Shown piece after piece: positions 1 through 8,841 of a DNA stretch of 64,000 nucleotides. The notes beneath the pieces are model-generated. The model was not told the DNA's origin. It ran no database searches and saw nothing but the letters and a program-made list of their open reading frames with translations. How positions within the stretch are numbered: the stretch's first letter is position 1; each line of letters opens with the position of its first letter. Source of the stretch: Sphingobium amiense. GTDB lineage: Bacteria; Pseudomonadota; Alphaproteobacteria; Sphingomonadales; Sphingomonadaceae. The stretch lies in the NCBI RefSeq assembly GCF_003967075.1, contig NZ_AP018665.1:1-64000 (forward strand), written 5' to 3'. The position numbers and the translations under genes were made by a program.

Positions 1-1203
1 ATGGCCACTGATCCCACAAATGTCCCCGCCGATGACCTTCTGGAAGGTGGCCTGGATGTGCTTCACCGTAAAGCGCTCACGATCCTCAAGCGGATCCGCG
101 ACAGCGCGGTCGATCCAGAGACAGGGCAGAAGCGAGCCCCCACCTTCCCTATCTCCAAGGCTGCATCACTTGTCGGACGCACCGCGTCGGCGATCCGAGA
201 AGCTGAACGCGACGGGCGTTTGCCGGAGCGTGGGCGGACGGCTTCCGGTCATCGCGTCCAATATACGCTCGAAGAACTCGATCATATGCGTGAGGTGTTC
301 GGAACGCGTCCGTGGCGCAGCCCGGAAGATCCACCCGCCATTCTCTCGGTCTGCAATTTCAAGGGCGGTGTCGGCAAGTCCACGATCGCGCTGCACCTGG
401 CTCAGCACTTCGCGATCAACGGCTATCGTGTGCTGTTTATCGACTGCGACAGCCAAGCTTCATCGACAATGATGTTCGGCTACCGACCAGACGTCGATCT
501 GGAGGAGGACGACACGCTCTATGGGCATTTCCATAACCCGGAATTGCTGGGTGTGCGAAAGATCATTCGGAAGACCCACTTCCATGGGCTCGATCTGATC
601 CCTGCGAATTTGCGGCTCTACAATCTCGAATACGAGATCGCCGGCTACCTCGCGCGCAATCAGAACCTGAACATCATCGACCTGATCGCCGAGGCCATCG
701 ACTCGGTGGTAGAAGATTACGATGTGGTGATCATGGATCCGCCTCCAGCACTCGGCATGGTCTCCATGGCGGTCCTTCAAGCAGCCAATGCGATGGTGAT
801 CCCCGTGCCGCCAAGCCTGGTCGACTTCGCATCGACGGTGTCGTTTATCGACATGGCGAAGACCACGATGAAGCAGCTCGAGCAGCTCGCGGGGAGGGGG
901 CGCCCGGCTTACAATTTCATCCGTCTCGTCGGCAGCCGGGTCGACGACAGCAAGTCGATGCATCGTGAGATACTTTCGATGATGCGGAGCGTTTTCGGAG
1001 GCTCAATGTCTTCTTCGGTGATGGTCACCAGTGCGGAGATCGACAATGCCAGCTCGCGGATGAAGACGGTCTTTGAACTGGAAAAGCCCGTCACTTCGCA
1101 CGAGGTTTACAACCGGTGCATGAGGCATCTGAATGAGGTTTGCCGAGACATCGAAGAAGACGTTTTGCGGACCTGGCCGAGCCGGGCAGGGGGGCAGCTT
1201 TGA
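1..1203 (+). CDS. parA: Plasmid partition ATPase ParA/RepA type (400 aa)
   Basis: Walker-type partition ATPase that, with ParB and parS, moves plasmid copies apart before division. Residues about 50-100 look like a MerR-like winged HTH (Lys/Ala-rich helix, then an RxxxYxxEELD segment), as in the DNA-binding N-terminus of large P1/RepABC-type ParA proteins that repress their own operon. The deviant Walker A motif KGGVGKST lies at residues 121-128, and a DPPP motif follows in the middle of the protein. The 400-aa length fits the large class Ia or RepA type, not the small class. The gene begins at base 1, so its promoter and any earlier start are outside the window. parS sites and parB follow directly. 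No repC-like initiator follows, so this is a partition operon and not a complete repABC unit. Identification is firm at family level. Confidence 0.93.
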   Translation: MATDPTNVPADDLLEGGLDVLHRKALTILKRIRDSAVDPETGQKRAPTFPISKAASLVGRTASAIREAERDGRLPERGRTASGHRVQYTLEELDHMREVFGTRPWRSPEDPPAILSVCNFKGGVGKSTIALHLAQHFAINGYRVLFIDCDSQASSTMMFGYRPDVDLEEDDTLYGHFHNPELLGVRKIIRKTHFHGLDLIPANLRLYNLEYEIAGYLARNQNLNIIDLIAEAIDSVVEDYDVVIMDPPPALGMVSMAVLQAANAMVIPVPPSLVDFASTVSFIDMAKTTMKQLEQLAGRGRPAYNFIRLVGSRVDDSKSMHREILSMMRSVFGGSMSSSVMVTSAEIDNASSRMKTVFELEKPVTSHEVYNRCMRHLNEVCRDIEEDVLRTWPSRAGGQL

Positions 1204-1209
1204 GCAGCA

Positions 1210-1225
1210 GTTGCCACGTGGCAAC
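1210..1225. promoter_or_regulatory. parS: parS-like centromere site 1
   Basis: Perfect 16-bp palindrome GTTGCCACGTGGCAAC, seven bases after the parA stop. The CACGTG core with GTT/AAC outer arms matches the general form of ParB-binding parS sites. It is repeated identically twice more before parB. Confidence 0.85.
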
Positions 1226-1279
1226 AGCGGGCAATTGTTCGCCGTCTATGGGGCTGAAATCTGCTAAGAATGATGCGTT

Positions 1280-1295
1280 GTTGCCACGTGGCAAC
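1280..1295. promoter_or_regulatory. parS: parS-like centromere site 2
   Basis: Second identical copy of the 16-bp palindrome GTTGCCACGTGGCAAC. It starts 70 bp after the start of site 1. Confidence 0.85.
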
Positions 1296-1393
1296 CGAGC
1301 AAGGAAAGCGTTTATAAACAGTATCATGAGCCAAATTCCAGGATCAGTTTTCCCTCAGAAAAGGGGAGCCGAAGGCGAGGCGAATTTCGGTTT

Positions 1394-1409
1394 GTTGCCA
1401 CGTGGCAAC
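1394..1409. promoter_or_regulatory. parS: parS-like centromere site 3
   Basis: Third identical copy of GTTGCCACGTGGCAAC, 114 bp after site 2 and about 50 bp upstream of parB. Its place next to the parB start suggests that ParB binding here also tunes parB expression (inference). Confidence 0.85.
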
Positions 1410-1462
1410 AGACCAACAAATCGGGTCTCCAAGATGCCGGAAATTCGAGTAGGAGCGAGCCG

Positions 1463-2446
1463 ATGACAAAAGGAAATAAGGGCTTCGGCTCGATGTTCAC
1501 CGAAGGCCTGGATAATGAGGCCGAGCTTGACAATGCGAGCCCCTCGGAAGGGATCATGGCGAGCCGAAGCCAGACCCTGGCGCGGATAGCGAGCGGCAAG
1601 ACGGTTACCGATCGAACGGAGTGGGTGGACCCGGCTCGTTGCCGTCCCTGGCGGATGCACAATCGCGACCTGGACCATTTGTCCGAAGAGAGCTGTCGCG
1701 ATCTGATCGACTCCTTTCTCGCGGCGAAGCGGCAGCGCATCCCGGCGATCGTGCGTCGTCTGAAGGACGATCCTGACTACGATTATGAGATCATCGCTGG
1801 CGTTCGCCGGTGGTGGACCGTCCAGTGGCTCCGCGAACATCATCATCCAGAATTTGATTATCTCGTCACGATCCAGACCGTCACGGATGAAGAGGCATTC
1901 CGGGTTTCGGACGTTGAAAATCGGTCGCGAAAGGACATTTCAGACTGGGAGCGTGCAAAGGAATATGCGCGAGCGCTGTCGGAGTTTTACGAGAACTCCC
2001 AGTCCCAGATGGCGGAGCATCTCAACCTCTCGCGGTCATGGCTGAGCCGCCTGCTGGATGTTGCGAGGCTTCCTGAGGAGATCGTGGCGGCATTTTCGGA
2101 CACCCACGACATTACCGTTCGAGTGGCGCGCGATATCAAACCGCTGACCAGCGAACCGAAAACTCTGAAGCGAATGCGAGACGAGGCCGAGCGCATCGAG
2201 GCCGAGCGTAGGAATGGTGGTTCCAGTCTGACCGGACCCGAGGTGGCGAAGCGACTTGTTCGTGCGACCGTTGAGGCAAAGAAGAAGGAGACTGGCGAGC
2301 GAGAGATCACGGGCAAAGGCGGAAAGACGATTCTGCGCTATGCCAGTGCCAGAGGTGGGGGGATCACGATCAAGATCGTGCCCCGGACCGGCGCCACGAA
2401 GGCCGAGCTCATGAAAGCGATCGAAGAACTGTTGCCGGCGAGCTGA
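1463..2446 (+). CDS. parB: Plasmid partition protein ParB/RepB (327 aa)
   Basis: Centromere-binding CTPase partner of ParA. The ParB/Srx-like domain shows the nucleotide-binding box GVRRWW at residues 113-118 and the second box ENRSRKDI at about 152-159. These correspond to the GxxRR and ENxxRxD motifs of the family. A KorB-type HTH follows at about residues 179-205 (SQMAEHLNLSRSWLSRLLD). The start ATG at 1463 lies just after the third parS site. Order, spacing and size match parA-parS-parB plasmid operons. The C-terminal region, about residues 240-327, is probably the dimerisation part. Confidence 0.92.
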   Translation: MTKGNKGFGSMFTEGLDNEAELDNASPSEGIMASRSQTLARIASGKTVTDRTEWVDPARCRPWRMHNRDLDHLSEESCRDLIDSFLAAKRQRIPAIVRRLKDDPDYDYEIIAGVRRWWTVQWLREHHHPEFDYLVTIQTVTDEEAFRVSDVENRSRKDISDWERAKEYARALSEFYENSQSQMAEHLNLSRSWLSRLLDVARLPEEIVAAFSDTHDITVRVARDIKPLTSEPKTLKRMRDEAERIEAERRNGGSSLTGPEVAKRLVRATVEAKKKETGEREITGKGGKTILRYASARGGGITIKIVPRTGATKAELMKAIEELLPAS

Positions 2447-2492
2447 GCAAAACAAGCGAGACGGCGTTTCAGTACGGAGGGCGTCCCGGTCG

Positions 2493-3330
2493 CTATTCGG
2501 CCCGCAGCCGGCGCTGCGCGGCAGGCGTGGTGGGCAGCGCCGCGAGGAGCTTTCGGGCACCCTGAGGTGTCACAGACAGCAGCTTCGAAACGGAGGATGC
2601 CTGGAGCCCTGGATAGGCGATCAATAGGCGCCCGAGAAGCGGCAGGCGACTTCGCTGAGTTGCACCTAAATTGGTGAGCTTGGCGACGTCATGCTCAATT
2701 GCGGAAAGCTCGCGGAGCCCCGCCGCGCTGATCTGCCCGATCTCCTTAGCGAGGAACCCGGTCAGCGCGGCAGGGGAAGGGGGCATGAACTTGGGGAGCG
2801 GCACCAGTGAGGGGATGATGCGGCTCGTGAAGCCAGCGCGGTAGAGCATGCGAGGAAGAGCGGTCGCGACGAGCCAGTTGCGATCGCGGCAGCGGGGAGG
2901 AAGCTCCAACGAGCGTCCGTCGATCGCAACAACCTCCGAGGCGCCGACCGGAAGACGCTCGGTCATTTCGGCAAGAGCGAACACGCGCTCGGCGATGGAC
3001 CGGAGATCGGCGACGGGGAAGGGTGCATCCGCCGCAGACTTCACCTGACGCCAGAGCGGGCCGAAGTGTGCGAGATCGTCTCCACCATAGCGCTCAGCCT
3101 CTGCACGGTCGTCGAGGATGGTTCGGAGAGCATTGAGGGATGCGCGGCCAACCGGGTCTCTGACATCCTCGTCCCGACTTAGTGCGAGGTGGAAAATGGA
3201 CGCCACCGATATCGGATCGTTGAGACCTTCGGAGGCGCGGGGAGGGGCGCTTCGCCCCGCGATCCAATCCTGCAGGTCGCCGACAGCGATCGGCACGCCG
3301 GCGAGACCTGCTAACGCCGCGGCGCCGTGA
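2493..3330 (-). pseudogene. HTH-domain protein, 5' end cut by transposon insertion
   Basis: Reads leftward. From a GTG at 3296 it gives 267 aa, but the same frame stays open upstream and reads naturally (HHGAAALAGLAGVPIAVG) until the transposon end at 3331. The real start therefore lay further upstream and has been lost. The C-terminus contains an HTH-like segment (LLGRLLIAYPGLQASSVSKLLSV, then QGARKLLAAL). This aligns with the C-terminal HTH of the protein encoded at 7515-8720 inside the transposon (PLLYRLL, GVSKNGVRDLVAAL), so the two are probably distant homologues. Function unknown; a DNA-binding plasmid accessory protein is likely. It converges on parB with a short gap. Confidence 0.6.
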
Positions 3331-3461
3331 TGTCAGCCGACAAAATAGGCTACATTTCAATAATATCATGTAATATCAATATATTACATCGGATGCTCTG
3401 CGAGTAATTCTGTCTAGGGCAATATACACGTCGCGGTGTTCGACAAAATAAGCTACATTTC
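3331..3461. repeat. Left transposon end with two transposase-binding repeats
   Basis: Two near-identical 19-mers, ACAAAATAGGCTACATTTC at 3340-3358 and ACAAAATAAGCTACATTTC at 3443-3461, differ at one base. They are separated by an AT-rich stretch with several TAATATCA-like words, in contrast to the GC-rich surroundings. Multiple tandem transposase-binding sites are typical of Tn7-type ends. The stretch also serves as the tniA promoter region. Confidence 0.75.
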
Positions 3462-3494
3462 GCGGACAGCAAAAATCATTGGGGAGCCCGTTCC

Positions 3495-5168
3495 GTGATT
3501 GAGCGCAAGCCGTCTCCAGCGCCCCGGCGGAGCCTCAAATCGCTTGAGGCGGGATTGGCTCTCTACCCCCATTTCCGGCGACATATATCGCTTTCCGGCC
3601 CGGTGACAGCGGCTCAGGTTCAGGCGATTTCCGAGGCAACCGGCCTTAAAGAGCGGCAGATACGGACACTGGCCGCGCGCTTCCGGGTGCATCCGGTCGC
3701 GGAAACGCTGGCTCCAAAACCGCGTGGACCCGCTGTTGGATCGCACAGGATCGATCCCGAGGTGAGGGCCGCCATCGAGACGTTGATCGACGAAATTGCG
3801 CTCAAGATGGTGCCGCCATCGCGTGCGGAAGCGGCGCGGCAGATTTGGGGCCTGTTGCACGCGGACAACGGAGATCATCGCTTTCCCGCCGATCTGATCC
3901 CAAGCGAGAAGACGATCGAGCGGCTTCTGGCTGAGATTCCGAGCCGTGTTTGGGCGAAAGCGACGATGGGATCGAAGACGCGGAGCGCCCATGAACCGCA
4001 CCCCGGCGAATATGCAAGCGAGGGATTTCTCGACCTGGTTCAGATGGATCACACCAAGGGCGATGTCATCCTGGTCGATAGTCTGCGGCGCGAACAGCTC
4101 GGAAGACCGTGGATCACCTTCCTCATCGAAATCTGGACCCGGTCCATTCTTGGTTACTATGTCAGCTTCGGCGACCCCTCGATATTCCGGTGCGGACGGG
4201 CGGTTGCGAGCGCTGTGTTGCCCAAAGAGCCGGCCCTCGCCCACCTGGGCGTCGATGTCAGCTATCCGATGCACGGTTTGTTCCGGCGCTTGCATGCCGA
4301 TCAGGCCAAACCGCATCGCTCCGAAGCCTTCCGGCGCGCCTGCGTCCGCAATGGGATTGGCCCCGATGTGCGGAGGCCCGGGCCGGCCCATCTTGGCGGG
4401 CATATCGAGCGGCTGATCGGCACGATGATTGGAAAACTGCGGCTTTTGCCCGGTGCGACCGGATCGAACGTGGCGGCGCGCGACGGCTATGATGCCGAGG
4501 CGGACGCGGCGATGACGCTTGTGGAATTCGAGCGCTGGCTGCTGTGCCAGATCGCGATCTATCATCACGCGCCGCATAGCGCGCTGGGCGGCCTGTGTCC
4601 GGCCCAGATGTGGGAGCGCGAGGCGGCGAAGCACAGCCCGCTGCTGCCCGTGTCGGTCGATGCGGGCGAACTGTTCCGCCAGTTTCTGCCGTCGAAGTCG
4701 CTCACGGTCCATGCCAAGGGTATCCAGATCAGATATCGCCATTACTGGCACCCGATGCTTGCCGCCAGGATCGGCCAAAGGGTCGAGATCAGCTGGGATG
4801 AGCGGACGATCCAGCATATCTACGCCGACCTCGACGGCCGCTATGTCGAATTGCCGGTTGTCGGCGACTATCCCGACGTCTGGGAGGCGGATTGGGAGGC
4901 CGCCAGGGCAGGAGTGCGGGCGCTAGGCCGGGCCTACCAGGCCGATGGCGGTCGCGCGGCGACGGCGCGGGCGGTGGCCGCCGCCAATCAGGAAATCCAC
5001 CGCGCCCGCGTTCGCACGAAGGCGGCGCGGCGCCAGGCAAAGCGCCGCGAAGGCGAGGGGACGACGCTCGCGGACCTCCGGTATGGCGAAGCGCCGGAAA
5101 AGCCGCCCATTGACTGGAAACCGGTCGCCGAGCTCAGCGAAGACGACTGGTTGCAGGAGCGGACATGA
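3495..5168 (+). CDS. tniA: TniA-type DDE transposase (557 aa)
   Basis: Catalyses the DNA breakage and joining step of transposition (TniA/TnsB/MuA group). A D185-D269-E305 triad with exactly 35 residues between the second D and E is visible (QMDHT; HADQ; GGHIE), inside a retroviral-integrase-like core. The N-terminus carries HTH-type DNA-binding segments, and a Mu-transposase C-terminal beta-barrel-like region follows at about 380-460. The Arg/Ala-rich tail probably contacts TniB. GTG is taken as the start because of the GGGGAG ribosome-binding sequence just upstream and the fit to family length. The stop overlaps the tniB start by four bases (ATGA). Confidence 0.92.
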   Translation: MIERKPSPAPRRSLKSLEAGLALYPHFRRHISLSGPVTAAQVQAISEATGLKERQIRTLAARFRVHPVAETLAPKPRGPAVGSHRIDPEVRAAIETLIDEIALKMVPPSRAEAARQIWGLLHADNGDHRFPADLIPSEKTIERLLAEIPSRVWAKATMGSKTRSAHEPHPGEYASEGFLDLVQMDHTKGDVILVDSLRREQLGRPWITFLIEIWTRSILGYYVSFGDPSIFRCGRAVASAVLPKEPALAHLGVDVSYPMHGLFRRLHADQAKPHRSEAFRRACVRNGIGPDVRRPGPAHLGGHIERLIGTMIGKLRLLPGATGSNVAARDGYDAEADAAMTLVEFERWLLCQIAIYHHAPHSALGGLCPAQMWEREAAKHSPLLPVSVDAGELFRQFLPSKSLTVHAKGIQIRYRHYWHPMLAARIGQRVEISWDERTIQHIYADLDGRYVELPVVGDYPDVWEADWEAARAGVRALGRAYQADGGRAATARAVAAANQEIHRARVRTKAARRQAKRREGEGTTLADLRYGEAPEKPPIDWKPVAELSEDDWLQERT

Positions 5169-6001
5169 GCGCCGCTGCGACCGCGCCATCGCTGGCGCCC
5201 TCCTTCTGGATCGATTTCGAAGAAGCGCGGAACGCGGTCGAGACGATCGTCGATGTCGCGCATGACGATCCCGAGGAACGCCCGACCTGCATCGTGCTCA
5301 CCGGACAGTCCGGCATGGGCAAAACCTCGATCCTGCGCGAAGCGCAGCGCCGCCTTGCCGAAGCCTTTCCCGAGCCCGCCGATTGGGGCGAGGCGCGCTA
5401 TCAGCCCGTGCTGCGCACGGTCATTCCCTCGAGTCCGACCTCGCTCAAGATCAACCTCGCCCTGCTCTGGAAACAGGGCTGGCCGATCCGCACGAACACG
5501 CACAAAACCGCCGATTTGAAGGTCGTCGACCTGCTGGCCGAACAGGGCACGCGGCTGGTCGCGATCGACAATGTCCATGTGATCCTGACCGCGAGCGGCG
5601 TTGCGCGGCGCGATACGCTCGATGCGTTCCGCTTCCTGATGAGCGCGGGCAATGTGCCGCTGGTCGTGGCGGGCCTCGATGTCGCCCGGCAGATCTTCGC
5701 CGACGATGTCGAGCTGGCGTACCGCTCAATCATCCTCAAATTGCCGTTATGGGAGCCGGGCGAGCCCGCGCAGCGCCTGATCCGCGCGCTGGCCCGCGGC
5801 ATGGGGATGGAGGAGCCCGACCATCTCGCCGAACCCGCGTTCGCCGAGCGCATCTGGCGGACCAGCGGCGGGGTCACCGGGAACTTCAAGCGCATCCTGC
5901 ACTGGTCGGGAAAGGTCGCGCGGCGGCATGACCGCCGGTTCGTGACCCAGGACGATATCACCGAGGCGCTGCAATTGTTTACGCCTTATAGCCCGGAATG
6001 A
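5165..6001 (+). CDS. tniB: TniB-type AAA+ transposition ATPase (278 aa)
   Basis: ATP-dependent target-selection partner of TniA (TnsC/MuB/TniB group). Walker A GQSGMGKT lies at residues 47-54, and a Walker B-like LVAIDN with a following histidine is near residues 130-136. A sensor/arginine region follows around the LKLPLW segment. The length is normal for TniB. It overlaps both tniA and tniQ by ATGA junctions, which implies translational coupling of the three proteins. Confidence 0.9.
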   Translation: MSAAATAPSLAPSFWIDFEEARNAVETIVDVAHDDPEERPTCIVLTGQSGMGKTSILREAQRRLAEAFPEPADWGEARYQPVLRTVIPSSPTSLKINLALLWKQGWPIRTNTHKTADLKVVDLLAEQGTRLVAIDNVHVILTASGVARRDTLDAFRFLMSAGNVPLVVAGLDVARQIFADDVELAYRSIILKLPLWEPGEPAQRLIRALARGMGMEEPDHLAEPAFAERIWRTSGGVTGNFKRILHWSGKVARRHDRRFVTQDDITEALQLFTPYSPE

Positions 6002-7260
6002 GCGGGCGGGAGATCGAGCCGCTGGCGTTTCGGGTGAGGCCGCTGCCCGAGGAATGTTTCGAATCCTGGCTGCGCCGCCTGGCCGCGCGTCATGAGACCA
6101 CGCCCAAAGCGCTGTTTCGCCATCTCGGCATCGACGCGGCGCTCGCCGATCGCGACCTGGCCGTGTCGCCCGTACCGGCCACGTCGCGCGTACCGGCCAC
6201 GTCGCGCGCATCGGCTTGGTTGGCCGCGCCGGCGCCGGCGGTCGCTGGCGTGCCGGACCGCCGCCAGGTGATGGTAGAACGGCTCGCGTGGGCGACGATG
6301 GTGCCCGCGAAGGCGATTTCTAGGACGTTCGTCGGCTGTGGGCGCGGCGATCTGTTGCCGCTGACGCTGCGGTCAATCGGCTGCGCCCAGTGCTGGCTTG
6401 ACTGGCTGGTGTCCGGCGCGCCGTGGCGGATCGAGCGGAGCTGGATCTTGCGCGTGACGACCTTCTGCGACCGTCATGCGCTGTTGCTGACCGATCTTGC
6501 GGGGATCAGGGCCCTGGGGCGGACGCAGGCCGCCGAGCGGGCGCTCGCGGCCCGGGTCGCGCGCACGCGCGCGCAAATGGCGCGGTTTGCCTTCGTCAAA
6601 ACCCGAGTGCTGTGGAACGGGATGATTGCGCGGGAGCAAATCCGCGGCGCCCGCCCCGGTGACCGGGTAGGTTGGGAGCGGTACCGGGCGGCGCTGGTCG
6701 GCAACCGCTTCCACTACGCTCCGGTGCGTCATCTGCTGCTGGCGGCGCTCCACAGCAGTGACGGGCTGAAAGCCGGGCGATGGGAGCAAATCTTCCGCTT
6801 CGATGCGCAGCCGGCACGCCTGCCGCGAAAGGCGGCTTCCGGCGTCGGACCCCAATTATCGGATCTGGCGGAGGCGATCGCCAGGGTCGGCCTGCGGCAG
6901 CTCGACCGCGAGCGTCGCCGGCTCACCATGGTCTGCGAGCAGCTCGAGCAGGCCAAGCGCAATTATCCCCGTGCCCATTTGATGCAGGGGCTGAAGGCTC
7001 GCCGCGCGGCGCTGGCGCGCGCGGTACGAGACGCCGCCGCGACGGAGAGCGCGGCGATGTCAGCGCAGCGCCGTGGTTTCCAGGAGGCGCTGTTTTACCT
7101 GCAAGCATCGGGGATGGTGGGCGCGGCGATGTCCGCCGGCTGCGCCGAGCCGGCTTGCAGCGCGAATGGCGATCTGTGGCGGGCGCGGCTCGCCGCCTGC
7201 TTCGCCGCTCCCAGGTTTCGCATCCTGCTCGATCTGCCGGGTCATGGGCGCGGATGGTAA
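5998..7260 (+). CDS. tniQ: TniQ-family target-selection protein (420 aa)
   Basis: TniQ/TnsD-type adaptor that directs the TniA/TniB machinery to targets. The N-terminus has the family signature (LPEECFESWLRRLAARH), and a zinc-finger-like set C-x2-C ... C-x2-H is seen in CAQC and CDRH. In Tn5053-like elements TniQ is essential; in Tn7 the homologue TnsD recognises an attachment site. An 18-bp tandem duplication at 6172-6207 repeats VPATSR in frame, which looks like recent slippage. The 254 bp after the stop, before the convergent HTH gene, contain no gene I can support. Confidence 0.87.
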   Translation: MSGREIEPLAFRVRPLPEECFESWLRRLAARHETTPKALFRHLGIDAALADRDLAVSPVPATSRVPATSRASAWLAAPAPAVAGVPDRRQVMVERLAWATMVPAKAISRTFVGCGRGDLLPLTLRSIGCAQCWLDWLVSGAPWRIERSWILRVTTFCDRHALLLTDLAGIRALGRTQAAERALAARVARTRAQMARFAFVKTRVLWNGMIAREQIRGARPGDRVGWERYRAALVGNRFHYAPVRHLLLAALHSSDGLKAGRWEQIFRFDAQPARLPRKAASGVGPQLSDLAEAIARVGLRQLDRERRRLTMVCEQLEQAKRNYPRAHLMQGLKARRAALARAVRDAAATESAAMSAQRRGFQEALFYLQASGMVGAAMSAGCAEPACSANGDLWRARLAACFAAPRFRILLDLPGHGRGW

Positions 7261-7514
7261 AGCCGGACGGCGACGGTCGCCCATTGGGCATTTCGCGCGA
7301 ATTTGCCCTCAGGAGGCCCGTAGGGCGTGGTGGCGGCCTCTGGGCGCCCCCTCCTATCCGAGACCGCCTTTTTGCGCTCCCAGGGGCTTTTGCGCGAACT
7401 TTCCTTTGATCGTTCAAAGACAGGTCATGGCCTGAAACGGCGGCGCGAGTCCCGTATCGGGCGCGTCGATTTGAAGTTTCTGCCGGGGTTTCCTATCTTG
7501 CCGTGTTGCCGGGG

Positions 7515-8720
7515 TCATTCGCGCGCCGTCTCCATACGGGCGAGCACGCGCTCGACATCGGCCATGGCCGCGTCGAACGCGGCGAACGTCGCGCCGGAGC
7601 TGGTTTCAACGGATCTGCTTTCACCCTCGGCCGCCAGCGTGGCACGGCGCGCGCGGGGCAGGGCGCGGATGATCGTGTGATGTTCGTACGCCGCCCGCTC
7701 GGCGAGGCCCGCTTTGACGAGGGCGGCGACGAGATCGCGCACGCCGTTTTTCGAAACGCCAAGGGCCTTCTCGATCTGGAGCGGGCGCAGCGGTCCGAAG
7801 CCCGCGAGCAGCCGGTAGAGCAGCGGCGCGCGCGAGGTCGAACGCAGGACGGTCATCGCCTCATGCACTTCGCGCACGCTCGCATGGGCTGCATCGAGCT
7901 GGTCGCTCAGCCGCTGCGCAGCTTCGCCGGCGGCCTCGGCCGTGATAATGGCGCGCTCGCGGGACCAGAGCTCGGGTCTGAGCGCCTCGGCGCGCACGGC
8001 TCCGGGCAGGGGCAGCGGCCTGGTCGCTGGCGCGCTCCGCGCGATCAGGGCGCCGGCGAGGAGATCGAGCGCCCACAGCGGCGTGGCCGTCCGCGTCTGC
8101 TCGAAGGAGACCGGCCCGGCGGGCAGGGGGAGCAGCTGGTAGCTGCGCTCGGTGGGCGCGAAATGCGGCGAGGCGGCCGCGGCCCGATGCAGGCGATCGA
8201 GCGCGGCGAGGGGCCAGTCGTCCGCGCGATCGTCGGCGGGCGGCTCGGCGAGCCGCGCCGCTTCCGCTACGGCGAACGCGGGGGCATCGCCGCGCTCGCC
8301 TTGCGGGGCGCCCTCGCCGCGATGGAAATGCGCTGCGGCGCGGATTTGGATGGCCGTGTCGGCGAGCGGCGCCCAGGCCGACAGCGAGAGCTCGGCGAGC
8401 AGCGTGTCGGCGACCAGCGAGGGCGGGGCTGCGACATGGGCGGTGGCGTCGGGCACGGGCTGGAGGCCGGAAAACCATGCGGAAAACCAGCTGTTCGCGC
8501 CGGAAAAGCCGCTACCCGTGAGCGCTTCGACGAGGAGCAGGCGGGCGAGCGCGGCGCAGAATTGATGCGCAACTTGCGCGGGCACATGCGCTAAACGGCC
8601 TTGCAGCTGGCCCCAGGTGAGCGCCGCGCGCACCCTTGCCGTCATCAGGTCTTCGATCGGCGCATCTTCGTCCGATCGGAGCGGATGGAATCGGGTCGAT
8701 GGATCGCAAAAATCGGGCAT
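7515..8720 (-). CDS. Helix-turn-helix protein of unknown function (401 aa)
   Basis: Reads leftward from 8720. Most of the protein is Ala/Leu-rich and alpha-helical with no motif I recognise. The region around residues 300-345 looks like a winged HTH: two-helix segment PLLYRLLAGFG, then ALGVSKNGVRDLVAALVKAG. It resembles the C-terminus of the truncated gene at 2493-3330. It is divergent from the tyrosine recombinase at 8842, and the palindrome at 8778-8808 lies between them. It could therefore repress the recombinase or act as its accessory DNA-bending factor (inference). Function unconfirmed. Confidence 0.65.
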   Translation of the reverse strand: MPDFCDPSTRFHPLRSDEDAPIEDLMTARVRAALTWGQLQGRLAHVPAQVAHQFCAALARLLLVEALTGSGFSGANSWFSAWFSGLQPVPDATAHVAAPPSLVADTLLAELSLSAWAPLADTAIQIRAAAHFHRGEGAPQGERGDAPAFAVAEAARLAEPPADDRADDWPLAALDRLHRAAAASPHFAPTERSYQLLPLPAGPVSFEQTRTATPLWALDLLAGALIARSAPATRPLPLPGAVRAEALRPELWSRERAIITAEAAGEAAQRLSDQLDAAHASVREVHEAMTVLRSTSRAPLLYRLLAGFGPLRPLQIEKALGVSKNGVRDLVAALVKAGLAERAAYEHHTIIRALPRARRATLAAEGESRSVETSSGATFAAFDAAMADVERVLARMETARE

Positions 8721-8777
8721 GTCGCAAGGGTAACCTAAACTGCCTTAACTGCACCATCCCTAGCACGCCCTTTTTTG

Positions 8778-8808
8778 CACTATCGATAATAGAGTGTTAT
8801 CGATAGTG
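8778..8808. promoter_or_regulatory. loxP-like 12-7-12 palindrome between divergent genes
   Basis: Perfect inverted repeat CACTATCGATAA ... TTATCGATAGTG with the asymmetric 7-base spacer TAGAGTG, 34 bp upstream of the tyrosine recombinase. Arms of 11-13 bp around a 6-8 bp asymmetric spacer are the standard architecture of tyrosine-recombinase core sites (loxP, dif, FRT, TnpI sites). It could also be an operator for the divergent pair. Its AT-rich composition stands out from the surroundings. Confidence 0.7.
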
Positions 8809-8841
8809 ACTTCGGCGAAATCGGGGTTATAGTCCCCCGGT

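Noticed and set aside
1210..1409. CRISPR array
   Set aside because: Repeats are perfect 16-bp palindromes with irregular spacing between partition genes; they are parS sites. No cas genes or repeat-spacer arrays were seen anywhere in the window.
2493..3330. repC initiator of a repABC operon
   Set aside because: It lies on the opposite strand, is truncated, and shows no RepC features; its C-terminus resembles another HTH protein in the window.
3453..4817. Minus-strand frame of 454 codons
   Set aside because: Antisense of tniA; no recognisable protein.
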